This document shows positions 4,901-12,637 of a stretch of DNA of 14,272 nucleotides, piece after piece. This DNA is from an uncultured Collinsella sp. (GTDB lineage: Bacteria; Actinomycetota; Coriobacteriia; Coriobacteriales; Coriobacteriaceae). Numbering within the stretch: position 1 is the first letter of the stretch; every line of letters begins with the position of its first letter. Location of the stretch: the NCBI GenBank assembly GCA_900546085.1, contig URBS01000047.1:1-14272 (forward strand), read 5' to 3'. Both the position numbers and the translations under genes were made by a program. The notes under the pieces are model-generated. The model saw only the letters and a program-made list of their open reading frames with translations, was not told the origin of the DNA and did no database searches.

Positions 4901-5584
4901 CTAAATCTGCATGAAAGGGCTCTGCATGAGCTCGCGTGCCATGGTGGTCGAATCGCCATGACCGGTTAGGCAAACGGTATCGGGCGGGAGAAGCCGGGCG
5001 AGCTTGGAGAGCGAGCGCAGAATCGCCGCCTCGTCTCCTCCAGAAAGATCGGTGCGGCCGTGCCCACCCGGAAACAGGGTGTCGCCCACAAAGGCAATGT
5101 TCCCCTGCTCGGTGGCAGCAAACAAGACGATCCCGCCCGGCGTATGCCCTGGCGTCTCGATCACCTGCAGGTAGATATCGCCCACCTTGATAGCATCTCC
5201 CTCGGCGAGCAGGTGCGTCGGCTCCCCGGGGTCAGGCGTCTCAATGCCCCACATAGCTCGCTGTTCCTCGATGTTCGCATGCGGCACCGCCACATCCTTA
5301 GCACACAGCTCATACTGGCAGCCCTCGCCAACGGTGGTTCGCACGCCTGCAACACCACCAACATGATCGGCATGGCCATGAGTGCATACGGCGCCAAACA
5401 CGCGTACGCCGGGATGCTCGGCTCGAATATGCTCCACCAGGCGTTCGCCTTCCCATGCGGGATCGATAATCACGCACTCATTGTCCGAAATAACAGCATA
5501 GCTATTGGTCTGAATGGGACCGTTTACGAGCGTCTCGATCTCGACCGATCCCTTGGGAGTTAAATCCAAGGACACAGCACTCAT
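4901..5584 (-). CDS. MBL-fold metallo-hydrolase (glyoxalase II-like)
   Basis: A 227-residue cytosolic protein of the metallo-beta-lactamase fold. The binuclear metal site is complete: THGHADH with His69, His71, Asp73 and His74, then TPGHTPGG (His147), FVGDTLF (Asp168) and LTGHGD (His209). The NGPIQTNSYAVIS start and the spacing of motifs are typical of the glyoxalase II/YcbL-like subgroup, which hydrolyse thioesters such as lactoylglutathione-type substrates. The natural substrate here is unknown because these bacteria generally lack glutathione. ATG at 5584 has GGAGAGGG just upstream. It follows rsh by 84 nt, as MBL genes often do near relA in Firmicutes. A perfect 12-bp palindrome lies immediately upstream. 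Confidence 0.88.
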   Translation of the reverse strand: MSAVSLDLTPKGSVEIETLVNGPIQTNSYAVISDNECVIIDPAWEGERLVEHIRAEHPGVRVFGAVCTHGHADHVGGVAGVRTTVGEGCQYELCAKDVAVPHANIEEQRAMWGIETPDPGEPTHLLAEGDAIKVGDIYLQVIETPGHTPGGIVLFAATEQGNIAFVGDTLFPGGHGRTDLSGGDEAAILRSLSKLARLLPPDTVCLTGHGDSTTMARELMQSPFMQI

Positions 5585-5604
5585 GTCCCTCTCCTCTCTA
5601 TAGA

Positions 5605-5632
5605 ACTCGAGGCATCAAACGATGCCTCGAGT
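5605..5632. repeat. Perfect 12-bp inverted repeat between rsh and the MBL gene
   Basis: ACTCGAGGCATC-AAAC-GATGCCTCGAGT, with no mismatch. It sits 11 nt upstream of the MBL Shine-Dalgarno region and has no T-tract on either strand, so it is not a standard terminator. It could be an operator at the transcription start or a 5'-UTR hairpin. Confidence 0.85.
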
Positions 5633-5657
5633 GTAGCGAATATCGATAATGTGACAC
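5630..5657 (-). promoter_or_regulatory. Possible promoter of the MBL gene
   Basis: -35 GTGTCA (5652-5657, 4 of 6) and -10 TACACT (5630-5635, 4 of 6) with 16-bp spacing. If used, transcription would start within the 12-bp inverted repeat. Cotranscription with rsh is equally possible. Confidence 0.3.
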
Positions 5658-5668
5658 GTTCGTCGCGA

Positions 5669-8029
5669 CTAAACGCGGCGCTTAAGCTGGGCTCCACCCT
5701 CACCGGGCATCAGGCGGCGCGCGTCGTAGACCGAGTCAACGCTGCTGATGGAGGCCAGCAGCGGATCCAGACCACTCGCGTCCGAGATCTCGACCATAAA
5801 GCGCAGGGTTGCAATACCCTCGCGGTTGGTCGACGTGGCGGCAGAAAGGATATTGCCGCCCGCATCGCCAATGGCAATGGTGACATCCTTGAGCAGGCCC
5901 ATGCGGTCCAGGCACTCGACCACGATCTCGACCTGGAAGAGGGTGTCGGCAGCGCCGTCCCACTCCACTTCGATCATGCGCTCGGGATGCTCCATAAGAC
6001 CCTTGACGTTGGGACAGTTGGCGCGATGCACCGAAACGCCACGACCGCGCGTGATGAAGCCGACGATGTCGTCGCCCGTCACGGGGTTGCAGCAATGAGC
6101 CAGACGGACCAGTAGGCCGCTGTTGCTCTCGCCCTTGACGATAATGCCGTTACTGGCGCTCTTGCCGCGCTTTTGCGGCTTGCGGTTGGAGCCGCGAGCA
6201 GGCTGCTTCACGACCTCGGCGATAGCCTCGGCCTTGGTGAGCTGTTCCTCGGGCTTGGGGTCCAAGATTTGCTCGACCTTATTGCCCACAGCGCGCGGGG
6301 CAACCTTGCCGGCGCCGACGGCGGCAAACAGGTCCTCGAGCTGCTTGAAGTTAAACTGCTCCGCCACGGCGTTGAGCGCACGCGTCGAACGCGGCGTAGA
6401 AATGCCATAGCCACGCTTACGCAGGTCCTTAGCCAGCATATCGCGACCAGCAGCAGCGTCGTCGTCCTTGGTCGCAGCGGCAAAATAGCGGCGGATCTTT
6501 GACTTGGCGGAAGGTGTCTTAACGATCTTGAGCCTATCACGCGACGGCTTGGAACTCTTGTTAGTCAGAATCTCGACACGGTCACCCGTCTTAATCTCGT
6601 GCGTGAGCGGAGCCACCGCACCGTTGATTTTGGCGCCGACGCAATGGTTTCCCACCTCGGTGTGAACGGCGTAGGCAAAGTCGAGCGGCGTGGAGCCGGC
6701 ACGAAGCGCCATGACCTCGCCCTTGGGCGTAAAGACAAAGATCTCCTGATCGAAGAGGTCGACCTTCAGCGAATGCAGGTATTCCTTGGCATCGGTGATC
6801 TCGTCGGAAGCCGCCCAATCGAGCGAATGCTTGAGCCAGTTGATCTGGTCGTCCAAACGTTGAGCGTCATTGGTCTTGGAAGCAGACGATCCGCCCGACT
6901 TCTTATATAGCCAGTGGGCGGCAATGCCGTACTCGGCCTGCTCATGCATCTCATAGGTTCGAATCTGAATCTCGAGCGGGCGAGCCGTGGGGCCGATGAC
7001 CGTCGTGTGGAGCGACTGGTAGTTATTGACCTTGGGCATGGCGATATAGTCTTTAAAGCGGCCGGGCATGGGGTGCCACAGCGTGTGCACCGCGCCGAGC
7101 GTGGAGTAGCAATCGCGCACCGAATGCGTGATGACGCGCAGTGCCACCAGGTCGTAGATCTCGGAGAATTCCTTGCCCTTGCGCTTCATCTTTTGGTAGA
7201 TGGACCAATAGTGCTTGGAACGGCCGTTGATCTGGAAGTCTTCCAGGCCAATGCGGTTGAGCTCGTCGGTGAGCGTCTTGATGGTCTCGGCCAGATAGCG
7301 CTCACGGACCTCGCGCGACTCCGCCACCATGCGTGCGATGCGCTGGTAGGCATCGGGCTCCAGGTAGAAGAAGGACAGGTCCTCGAGCTCCCATTTAATG
7401 GAGCTCATGCCCAGACGGTCGGCCAGGGGCGCATACACGTCCATGGTCTCGCGAGCCTTAAACAGGCGACGGTCCTCACGCAGGGCTGCAAGGGTGCGCA
7501 TGTTGTGCAGACGGTCGGCAAGCTTAACGATGATGACGCGGATGTCCTTGGACATGGCGAGGAACATCTTTCGCAGCGTGAGCGCCTGTTTCTCGTCCAT
7601 ACTGTCGACTTCGATGTTGGTGAGCTTGGTCACGCCATCGACGAGCTCGGCCACCGTATCGCCAAACAGGCCGGAAACATCGGCAAGCGAGGTCTCGGTA
7701 TCCTCGACGGTATCGTGCAGCAGCGCGGCGCACACTACATCGCAGTCCATCTTGAGATCGGCCAAAATGATGGCCACCTCGACGGGATGGTTGATGTACA
7801 TCTCACCCGAGCGGCGCTTTTGGTTGCAGTGCTTCTCGGCAGCAAAGCAATAGGCCTGCTCCACCTTAGAAAAGTCGTCCTCATTCATATATTTGAGGCA
7901 CAGGCGCTCCAGTTTGTCGTAGCTGTCCGCCATAATCTCGGGCGGCAGCTCATCGGCATGCTTATAGTGCTCCATCTCCGAGAACGGCTGGAGGGTGGAA
8001 TCATGGGCGGTACGGGCTGCGGCATCCAT
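5669..8029 (-). CDS. relA: Bifunctional (p)ppGpp synthetase/hydrolase RelA/SpoT
   Basis: A long RSH protein (786 aa) controlling the stringent response: it makes (p)ppGpp from GTP/GDP and ATP and hydrolyses it. Domains in order: HD hydrolase (~60-200; HPVEVA at 81, HDTVEDT at 105-111, ADRLHNMRTL at 171), synthetase (~265-375; NGRSKHYWSIYQKM, YDLVALRV, NYQSLHTTV, EIQIRT), TGS (~427-490; VFTPKGEV, STPLDFAYAVHTEVG), zinc-finger/CC region (AHCCNPVTGDDIVG to HRANCPN) and ACT (~697-770). The intact HD motif plus RFKD at 324-327 (not the EFDD of monofunctional RelA) indicates a bifunctional enzyme. ATG at 8029 has AGGGGA upstream. It starts 15 nt after recJ, so the two genes are likely one operon. 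Confidence 0.97.
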   Translation of the reverse strand: MDAAARTAHDSTLQPFSEMEHYKHADELPPEIMADSYDKLERLCLKYMNEDDFSKVEQAYCFAAEKHCNQKRRSGEMYINHPVEVAIILADLKMDCDVVCAALLHDTVEDTETSLADVSGLFGDTVAELVDGVTKLTNIEVDSMDEKQALTLRKMFLAMSKDIRVIIVKLADRLHNMRTLAALREDRRLFKARETMDVYAPLADRLGMSSIKWELEDLSFFYLEPDAYQRIARMVAESREVRERYLAETIKTLTDELNRIGLEDFQINGRSKHYWSIYQKMKRKGKEFSEIYDLVALRVITHSVRDCYSTLGAVHTLWHPMPGRFKDYIAMPKVNNYQSLHTTVIGPTARPLEIQIRTYEMHEQAEYGIAAHWLYKKSGGSSASKTNDAQRLDDQINWLKHSLDWAASDEITDAKEYLHSLKVDLFDQEIFVFTPKGEVMALRAGSTPLDFAYAVHTEVGNHCVGAKINGAVAPLTHEIKTGDRVEILTNKSSKPSRDRLKIVKTPSAKSKIRRYFAAATKDDDAAAGRDMLAKDLRKRGYGISTPRSTRALNAVAEQFNFKQLEDLFAAVGAGKVAPRAVGNKVEQILDPKPEEQLTKAEAIAEVVKQPARGSNRKPQKRGKSASNGIIVKGESNSGLLVRLAHCCNPVTGDDIVGFITRGRGVSVHRANCPNVKGLMEHPERMIEVEWDGAADTLFQVEIVVECLDRMGLLKDVTIAIGDAGGNILSAATSTNREGIATLRFMVEISDASGLDPLLASISSVDSVYDARRLMPGEGGAQLKRRV

Positions 8030-8044
8030 CGAGGTCCCCTTCCC

Positions 8045-11000
8045 CTAGGCCCGCGGTACGATCGGGCGGTTAACTTTGGCTAGCATATCAGAAGCGCACG
8101 AATCGAGCGCCCAACTCCGGAAAGCCGAGAACTCCATGCGCGAGCGCAAGCCCTCCAAATAGCGAATTGACCTGCTCAATTGCACACGGCCGGGGTTTTC
8201 GGCCATCGCGATGCGACGGGTGTCGTCAAACCCCGAAACGCGACAGAAACCAAGCTCTTCGAAGATTCCCAGGCCACTTTCCACCGAGCGCTCGTCGACC
8301 GGCGTGCGAGCATCGATGGCAAGGCACATCTGCGCGATGTCGATATCGCTTGCGCAGAATGAATCATCCCCGGTCTTACCGCGGTTGGAGCGCCACATGG
8401 TCTGCAACGCACGATAGAGTGTGACGAGTTCGTCGCGCTCGGGTGCGTAGCAGTCGAGCAGGCGCTCGTTGATGCGGGCGTCGCGCGACGAATAGAGCAG
8501 GTGGATCACGGCGGGCTGTCCGTCACGACCGGCACGCCCGCTCATCTGGTTGAACTCAATGGCGCCAAACGGCATGTGGTACAGCACGACATGGCGGATA
8601 TCGGGCAGATTGACACCCTCGCCAAAGGCAGAGGTCGAGACGATGCAGCTGAGGCTTCCGTCTCGGAATGCTTCCTCCACGCGGCGGCGATCGGAGCGCG
8701 CAAGCCCCGCGTTATAGAACGCGATATGGGTTGCGCAATCGGGCACACGCTTGCGCAACGTCTTGGCGAGCGCCACGGACTGGTCGCGCGAATTGACGTA
8801 AATGACGGTCTTCTCCCCCGTCGCCACGATCGACACCAAACGGTTCTCGCGGCTCGCAAGGTCGCGGTCGTCCTCGAGCTGCAGGTTCTCGCGCACCGTC
8901 TCGTCGACCACCGTGCGAGTAATCGGCAGCATGCGGGCAAGCTCGGCCACGACCGGAGCCGTCGCGGTGGCCGTCGCAGCCATAACAACCGGGTCGCCCA
9001 GGGCTTTGAGGATATCGGGCATGTCGAGATAGGCGCTGCGGTCGCCGCCCTTGGCAAGGCCGGCGTGGTGCGCCTCATCGATAACGACAAAGCCGATGCG
9101 GCCCGAACGCGCGAAGCGGTCACGGTGGATAGATAGGAACTCGGGCGTCGTGAGCACGATACCGGTGCGGCCCGAAGCTAGGCCGGCGAACACATCATCG
9201 CGTGCGGCCTCCACGGTCTCGCCGGTCAGCACGCCAACGCCAATGCCAAGCGCTGCCATCGTCGACGAGAGGTGATAGGCCTGGTCGGCAACAAGCGCGC
9301 GCAGCGGATAGACAAAGATGCTCGCACGTCCGCGAAGGACAGCCTCGCGCGCAGCATGTACATGGAAGATGAGAGACTTGCCGCGGCCCGTTCCCATAAC
9401 GGCCAAGACGCTCTGGTGGTCGGCCAAGGCATCGAGCGCCTCAACCTGCGCGCGGTGCGGCTGGTTCGATCCGATAAAGCTATGGATAAGCGAGCGCGTG
9501 AGCTCGGTATAGGAAAGCTGGGCGAGCGTCTCGCGCTTACGCGACTCCAGGCGCAGGCCGGAATCCGCCGGCTGCACGCCACGACGAAGCTCGCATGCCG
9601 GATCATCGACGCTGGGCAGCGTGGTATCGCGAACCAGAACATCCTTGATCATGAGCTTGGACTTCACACGCCCCTGCCAATGCTCGGCAACGGCCTCGAA
9701 CACCAAGTCGACAGCGCTATCGCAGTTGATGAGCTTATCGATTTGCGGCACGCGGAACATAATGGCCGGCACACTCGCGGCGCCATCGGTCGCCACAAAG
9801 CGCATGTGCTCGCCGGTTTTGCCCACCACGGCGCGGTCGCACATCGTCACGCCCTCGGCAGCCAGCAGCGGCACCTTGTTGCCCTGGCCAAACGGCTCAA
9901 GACGGGAGATCTGCTCGATGGTCTCGATATTCAGCTCGGAAAGGTCGACGGTGGCGGCGACCTCGTCGGTGTCTTCAAAGTCCTCGGCGGAAAGCTCCGA
10001 TAGCACGGCGGAAAGGCGGCGGCGGAACTCATCGAGCTTGGATGCCTCGATGGTCACACCCACCGCACCGGCATGTCCGCCGCGACGAATCAGCAGGTCG
10101 GAACAACGCTCGACGGCGTCAAACAGGTTAACTTTGCCCACCGAGCGACCAGAGCCGCGCGCGATACCGTCCTCGATCGAGAACAGCAGCGCCGGCACGT
10201 GATAGCGATTGGTCAAGCGGCTCGCCACGATGCCTTTGACGCCCTCGTGCCAGCCCTCGCCGCCCACGACGATTGCGCGCCCGCCGTCATAAGTCTCCTC
10301 GACCTTCGCCATGGCATCGCGCGTGAGCTCCGCCTCGATCTCACGGCGTTGGCGATTGATTTCCTCGAGCTCGGCTGCCAGTGCACTTGCTTCGATAGGA
10401 TCACGGGCAAGCAGCAGGTCGAGCGCCAGCTTGGGATCAGCCATGCGGCCGGCAGCATTCAGACGAGGGATGAGCGAAAACGACAGGCCGTCGGCCGTAA
10501 TGGTAGAAAGGTCGGCCTTGGCAAGTGCGGCAAGCGCGATATAGCCGGGACGGGCCGTCACGCGCATCTGCTGGATGCCCTCGGCGACCAGTGCGCGATT
10601 CTCGGGCGTGAGCGGCATCATGTCGGACACGGTGCCCAGCGCCGCGACCTCGATCAGCGAACGCCAATACGACGGCTTGCCCAAACGCTCGCCCAGGACC
10701 TGCACCAGCTTGAGTGCCACGCCGGCACCGGCAAGCTCGCGCGAGGGGCCCTCGTCCTCGAGCTTGGGGTCGGTCAGGGGCACGCCCTGCGGCACCTGGT
10801 CGGAGGGCTCGTGATGGTCCGTGACCACCAAATCGATCCCCAGGCTCTCCAGATAGGAGACTTCTTCCTTGGCGGCAATACCGTTATCGACGGTCACGAT
10901 CAGCTGAGGGCGAGCGAGCTCGTTAACGCGGTCGAGCGCCGCGCGCGAAAGACCGTAGCCCTCGTCAAAGCGATGCGGAATAAACGGCGTGACATCGGCG

Positions 11001-11332
11001 CCAAACGTGCGCAGTGCCTCGGTCAACAGGCAGGTCGACGTAATACCGTCAACGTCAAAATCGCCAAAGACCGCAATGTGCTCGTGGTTGCAAATAGCAC
11101 GCTCGACGCGGTCGGCAACGACCGACATGCCCGGGATAATGAGTGGGTCGGCCCAGTCGCGATCGAGCGAAGGCGTCAAAAACAGCTGACCTTCTTCGAT
11201 GGATGTAATGCCGTGCGCGACCATAATACGCGCCACCAGCCCGGGAATGCCCAGGCCAGCCGAAAGCTCCTTTTCGAGCTCGGGGTTTTGCTGAGCGACC
11301 GCCCAGCGATGCGTCGTCTTAAGCGATGACAT
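8045..11332 (-). CDS. recJ: RecJ nuclease fused to a RecQ-like SF2 helicase
   Basis: A 1095-residue protein with two enzymatic halves. Residues ~1-570 are RecJ, a 5'-3' single-strand DNA exonuclease of the DHH phosphoesterase family: DFDVDG (91-96), VTVDNG, TDHHE (171-175), ALGTVSDMM, RLNAAGRM, and DHHA1 motif GGHAGAVG (418-425), then an OB-like segment with LEPFGQGN. Residues ~615-965 are a helicase: Walker A MGTGRGKS (646-653), DEAH (752-755), ATATAT, STSAFGEGVNLPD and NQMSGRAGRDG (928-938). The last ~120 residues resemble the C-terminus of Firmicute RecJ (EELGF, SRSIRYLEGL). Ordinary RecJ is about 560-780 residues. The ATG at 11332 with GGGGGTGG upstream is preferred over the GTG at 11377. 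Domain assignment is by motif; coupled activity is inferred. Confidence 0.93.
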   Translation of the reverse strand: MSSLKTTHRWAVAQQNPELEKELSAGLGIPGLVARIMVAHGITSIEEGQLFLTPSLDRDWADPLIIPGMSVVADRVERAICNHEHIAVFGDFDVDGITSTCLLTEALRTFGADVTPFIPHRFDEGYGLSRAALDRVNELARPQLIVTVDNGIAAKEEVSYLESLGIDLVVTDHHEPSDQVPQGVPLTDPKLEDEGPSRELAGAGVALKLVQVLGERLGKPSYWRSLIEVAALGTVSDMMPLTPENRALVAEGIQQMRVTARPGYIALAALAKADLSTITADGLSFSLIPRLNAAGRMADPKLALDLLLARDPIEASALAAELEEINRQRREIEAELTRDAMAKVEETYDGGRAIVVGGEGWHEGVKGIVASRLTNRYHVPALLFSIEDGIARGSGRSVGKVNLFDAVERCSDLLIRRGGHAGAVGVTIEASKLDEFRRRLSAVLSELSAEDFEDTDEVAATVDLSELNIETIEQISRLEPFGQGNKVPLLAAEGVTMCDRAVVGKTGEHMRFVATDGAASVPAIMFRVPQIDKLINCDSAVDLVFEAVAEHWQGRVKSKLMIKDVLVRDTTLPSVDDPACELRRGVQPADSGLRLESRKRETLAQLSYTELTRSLIHSFIGSNQPHRAQVEALDALADHQSVLAVMGTGRGKSLIFHVHAAREAVLRGRASIFVYPLRALVADQAYHLSSTMAALGIGVGVLTGETVEAARDDVFAGLASGRTGIVLTTPEFLSIHRDRFARSGRIGFVVIDEAHHAGLAKGGDRSAYLDMPDILKALGDPVVMAATATATAPVVAELARMLPITRTVVDETVRENLQLEDDRDLASRENRLVSIVATGEKTVIYVNSRDQSVALAKTLRKRVPDCATHIAFYNAGLARSDRRRVEEAFRDGSLSCIVSTSAFGEGVNLPDIRHVVLYHMPFGAIEFNQMSGRAGRDGQPAVIHLLYSSRDARINERLLDCYAPERDELVTLYRALQTMWRSNRGKTGDDSFCASDIDIAQMCLAIDARTPVDERSVESGLGIFEELGFCRVSGFDDTRRIAMAENPGRVQLSRSIRYLEGLRSRMEFSAFRSWALDSCASDMLAKVNRPIVPRA

Positions 11333-11384
11333 AGGCGCCCACCCCCGATAGGGGCAGGTCGCCGCGATACCTCTCACGGTTCAT
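11319..11384 (-). CDS. Possible 21-residue leader peptide overlapping recJ
   Basis: An ATG at 11384, preceded by AGAGGA at 9-nt spacing, opens a 21-codon frame (MNRERYRGDLPLS...YVIA) whose TAA at 11319-11321 lies 14 nt inside recJ in another frame. It follows the predicted recJ promoter and a GCCTGC-CGAA-GCGGGC hairpin. It could couple translation to recJ. No homologue is known to me; short ORFs like this arise by chance. Confidence 0.35.
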   Translation of the reverse strand: MNRERYRGDLPLSGVGAYVIA

Positions 11385-11440
11385 AGCGATGAGTCCTCTG
11401 TGTATGCCCGCTTCGGCAGGCAGATCTGTTGAACGGATTT

Positions 11441-11446
11441 ATTATA
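11441..11446 (-). promoter_or_regulatory. Predicted promoter of the recJ-relA cluster
   Basis: A perfect TATAAT on the minus strand, about 110 nt before the recJ ATG and 57 nt before the leader ORF. The upstream -35 region (around CGATTT/TTTGCG) is poor. Confidence 0.5.
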
Positions 11447-11511
11447 CCGTGCAGAGCAGACGCAAATCGCCGCAGCACGCCGCGGTTTCGGTAAACGATG
11501 CCGGTAATAGC

Positions 11512-11526
11512 CTCGAAATATTCGAG
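11512..11526. promoter_or_regulatory. Inverted repeat in the divergent recJ/transporter region
   Basis: CTCGAA-ATA-TTCGAG is a perfect 15-bp dyad 83 bp upstream of the transporter start and 66 bp upstream of the recJ -10. It is a candidate operator. The 11385-11608 gap has no convincing gene. A second, imperfect GACGC...GCGTC dyad follows near 11533-11556. Confidence 0.4.
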
Positions 11527-11608
11527 CGTTTCTGACGCACGGACGCATGCGAGCGTCTAGCATATCCATTCAAAACGGGTTCACGGGCAAAGGGAGTCAC
11601 AAGCGCAT

Positions 11609-12607
11609 ATGAAGCAATGGGTTGGACTGGGCAAGTTTCTCGCGGGGCACATGCAGGTCATCGTTCCGATTTGCGTGGCACTCGGCGTGCTCTTTCCCCA
11701 ACAGATTGGCGTACTCAAGCCCATCGTTCCCACCTTGTTTGCCTTTATGACGTTTCAGGGTGCGCTCAGCAACACCTTTCACCAGGTAACCGAGGTGTTC
11801 CGCCGTCCGTTGCACCTAGTCTTGGCGCTGCTCGTCTCGGCCGTGCTCATCCCCATCGCGGCGTATGCCATGGGCTCACTGTTCTTTGGTTCCAACCCAA
11901 ACCTTGTCTGCGGCATCGTGCTCGAGTACAGCGTACCCGTGGCAGTCACCGCCTTTATGTGGATCAGCATGTTCGGCGGCAACGGCCCGCTCGCGCTCAC
12001 CATCATCCTGACGTCCTCGGTCATCTCACCTGTGACGATTCCGCTTACGCTCAAGCTCCTGCTGGGCGCCACCGTCTCGATCGACGTGCCGAGCATGATG
12101 CAGAACATGGCCTTTATGATCGCCATCCCCGCTGTGCTCGGTATTGCCATCAATGAACTCACGCGCGGCTGGGGCCACGAGAAACTCTCTCCCGTGCTCT
12201 CGCCCGCCTGCAAGTTCATGATGATGGGCGTTATCGCGTCCAACTCCACCGCCATGAGCGAGTACGTGCTACACATAAACGCGGTGCGCCTGGAAGTCGC
12301 CCTCTTTATTTTGGTCTTCGCCATCAGCGGCTTTGTCGTCGGTTTTCTGGTCGCACGTGCGCTGCATCTGCCATATAGCGAGACGACTACCATGTGCTTT
12401 ACCTGCGGCATGCGCAACATCTCTTCGGGTGCCGTCATCGCCACGCAGTACTTTCCGGGCGAGGTCGTGTTCCCCGTCATGTGCGGCACGCTGTTTCAGC
12501 AGGTGCTGGCCTCGATTATCGGGCATCTCTTTGAGTGCCTAACCTGCGAGGAGCGCACCAAACAGCGCAAGCGGGTCGAAGCCGGCCGCGACGCCATGGC
12601 GCGCTAG
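11609..12607 (+). CDS. Bile acid:sodium symporter family (BASS/SBF) transporter
   Basis: A 332-residue, very hydrophobic membrane protein with about 9-10 segments. Examples are residues ~12-30, 68-93 (LHLVLALLVSAVLIPIAAY), 98-122, 127-153, 164-182, 228-251 (LEVALFILVFAISGF) and 287-307. The CFTCGMRNISSGAVIA segment (263-278) matches the conserved broken-helix region of the BASS fold, where ASBT-type carriers have a GMxN-like motif. The family carries bile acids, pantoate, pyruvate or other organic anions with sodium; the substrate cannot be read from sequence. The C-terminus is short, basic and cytoplasmic-looking (EERTKQRKR). AGGGAG lies 12 nt before the ATG, a rather long spacing. Divergent from recJ and convergent with the next gene, so it is monocistronic. 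Confidence 0.82.
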   Translation: MKQWVGLGKFLAGHMQVIVPICVALGVLFPQQIGVLKPIVPTLFAFMTFQGALSNTFHQVTEVFRRPLHLVLALLVSAVLIPIAAYAMGSLFFGSNPNLVCGIVLEYSVPVAVTAFMWISMFGGNGPLALTIILTSSVISPVTIPLTLKLLLGATVSIDVPSMMQNMAFMIAIPAVLGIAINELTRGWGHEKLSPVLSPACKFMMMGVIASNSTAMSEYVLHINAVRLEVALFILVFAISGFVVGFLVARALHLPYSETTTMCFTCGMRNISSGAVIATQYFPGEVVFPVMCGTLFQQVLASIIGHLFECLTCEERTKQRKRVEAGRDAMAR

Positions 12608-12637
12608 GCTGTGCGCATTACGCGGGTGTTAGTCTTG

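Noticed and set aside
6914..8083. 389-codon open frame on the plus strand opposite relA
   Set aside because: It lies wholly antisense to a well-conserved gene and has no family motif. Long antisense frames are expected in GC-rich DNA with strong codon bias.
10073..11329. 418-codon open frame on the plus strand opposite recJ
   Set aside because: Antisense shadow of the RecJ domain; His/Arg/Gly-rich low-quality composition with no recognisable domain.
11381..11569. 62-codon minus-strand frame upstream of recJ
   Set aside because: No ribosome-binding site, composition not protein-like, and it covers the predicted recJ promoter.
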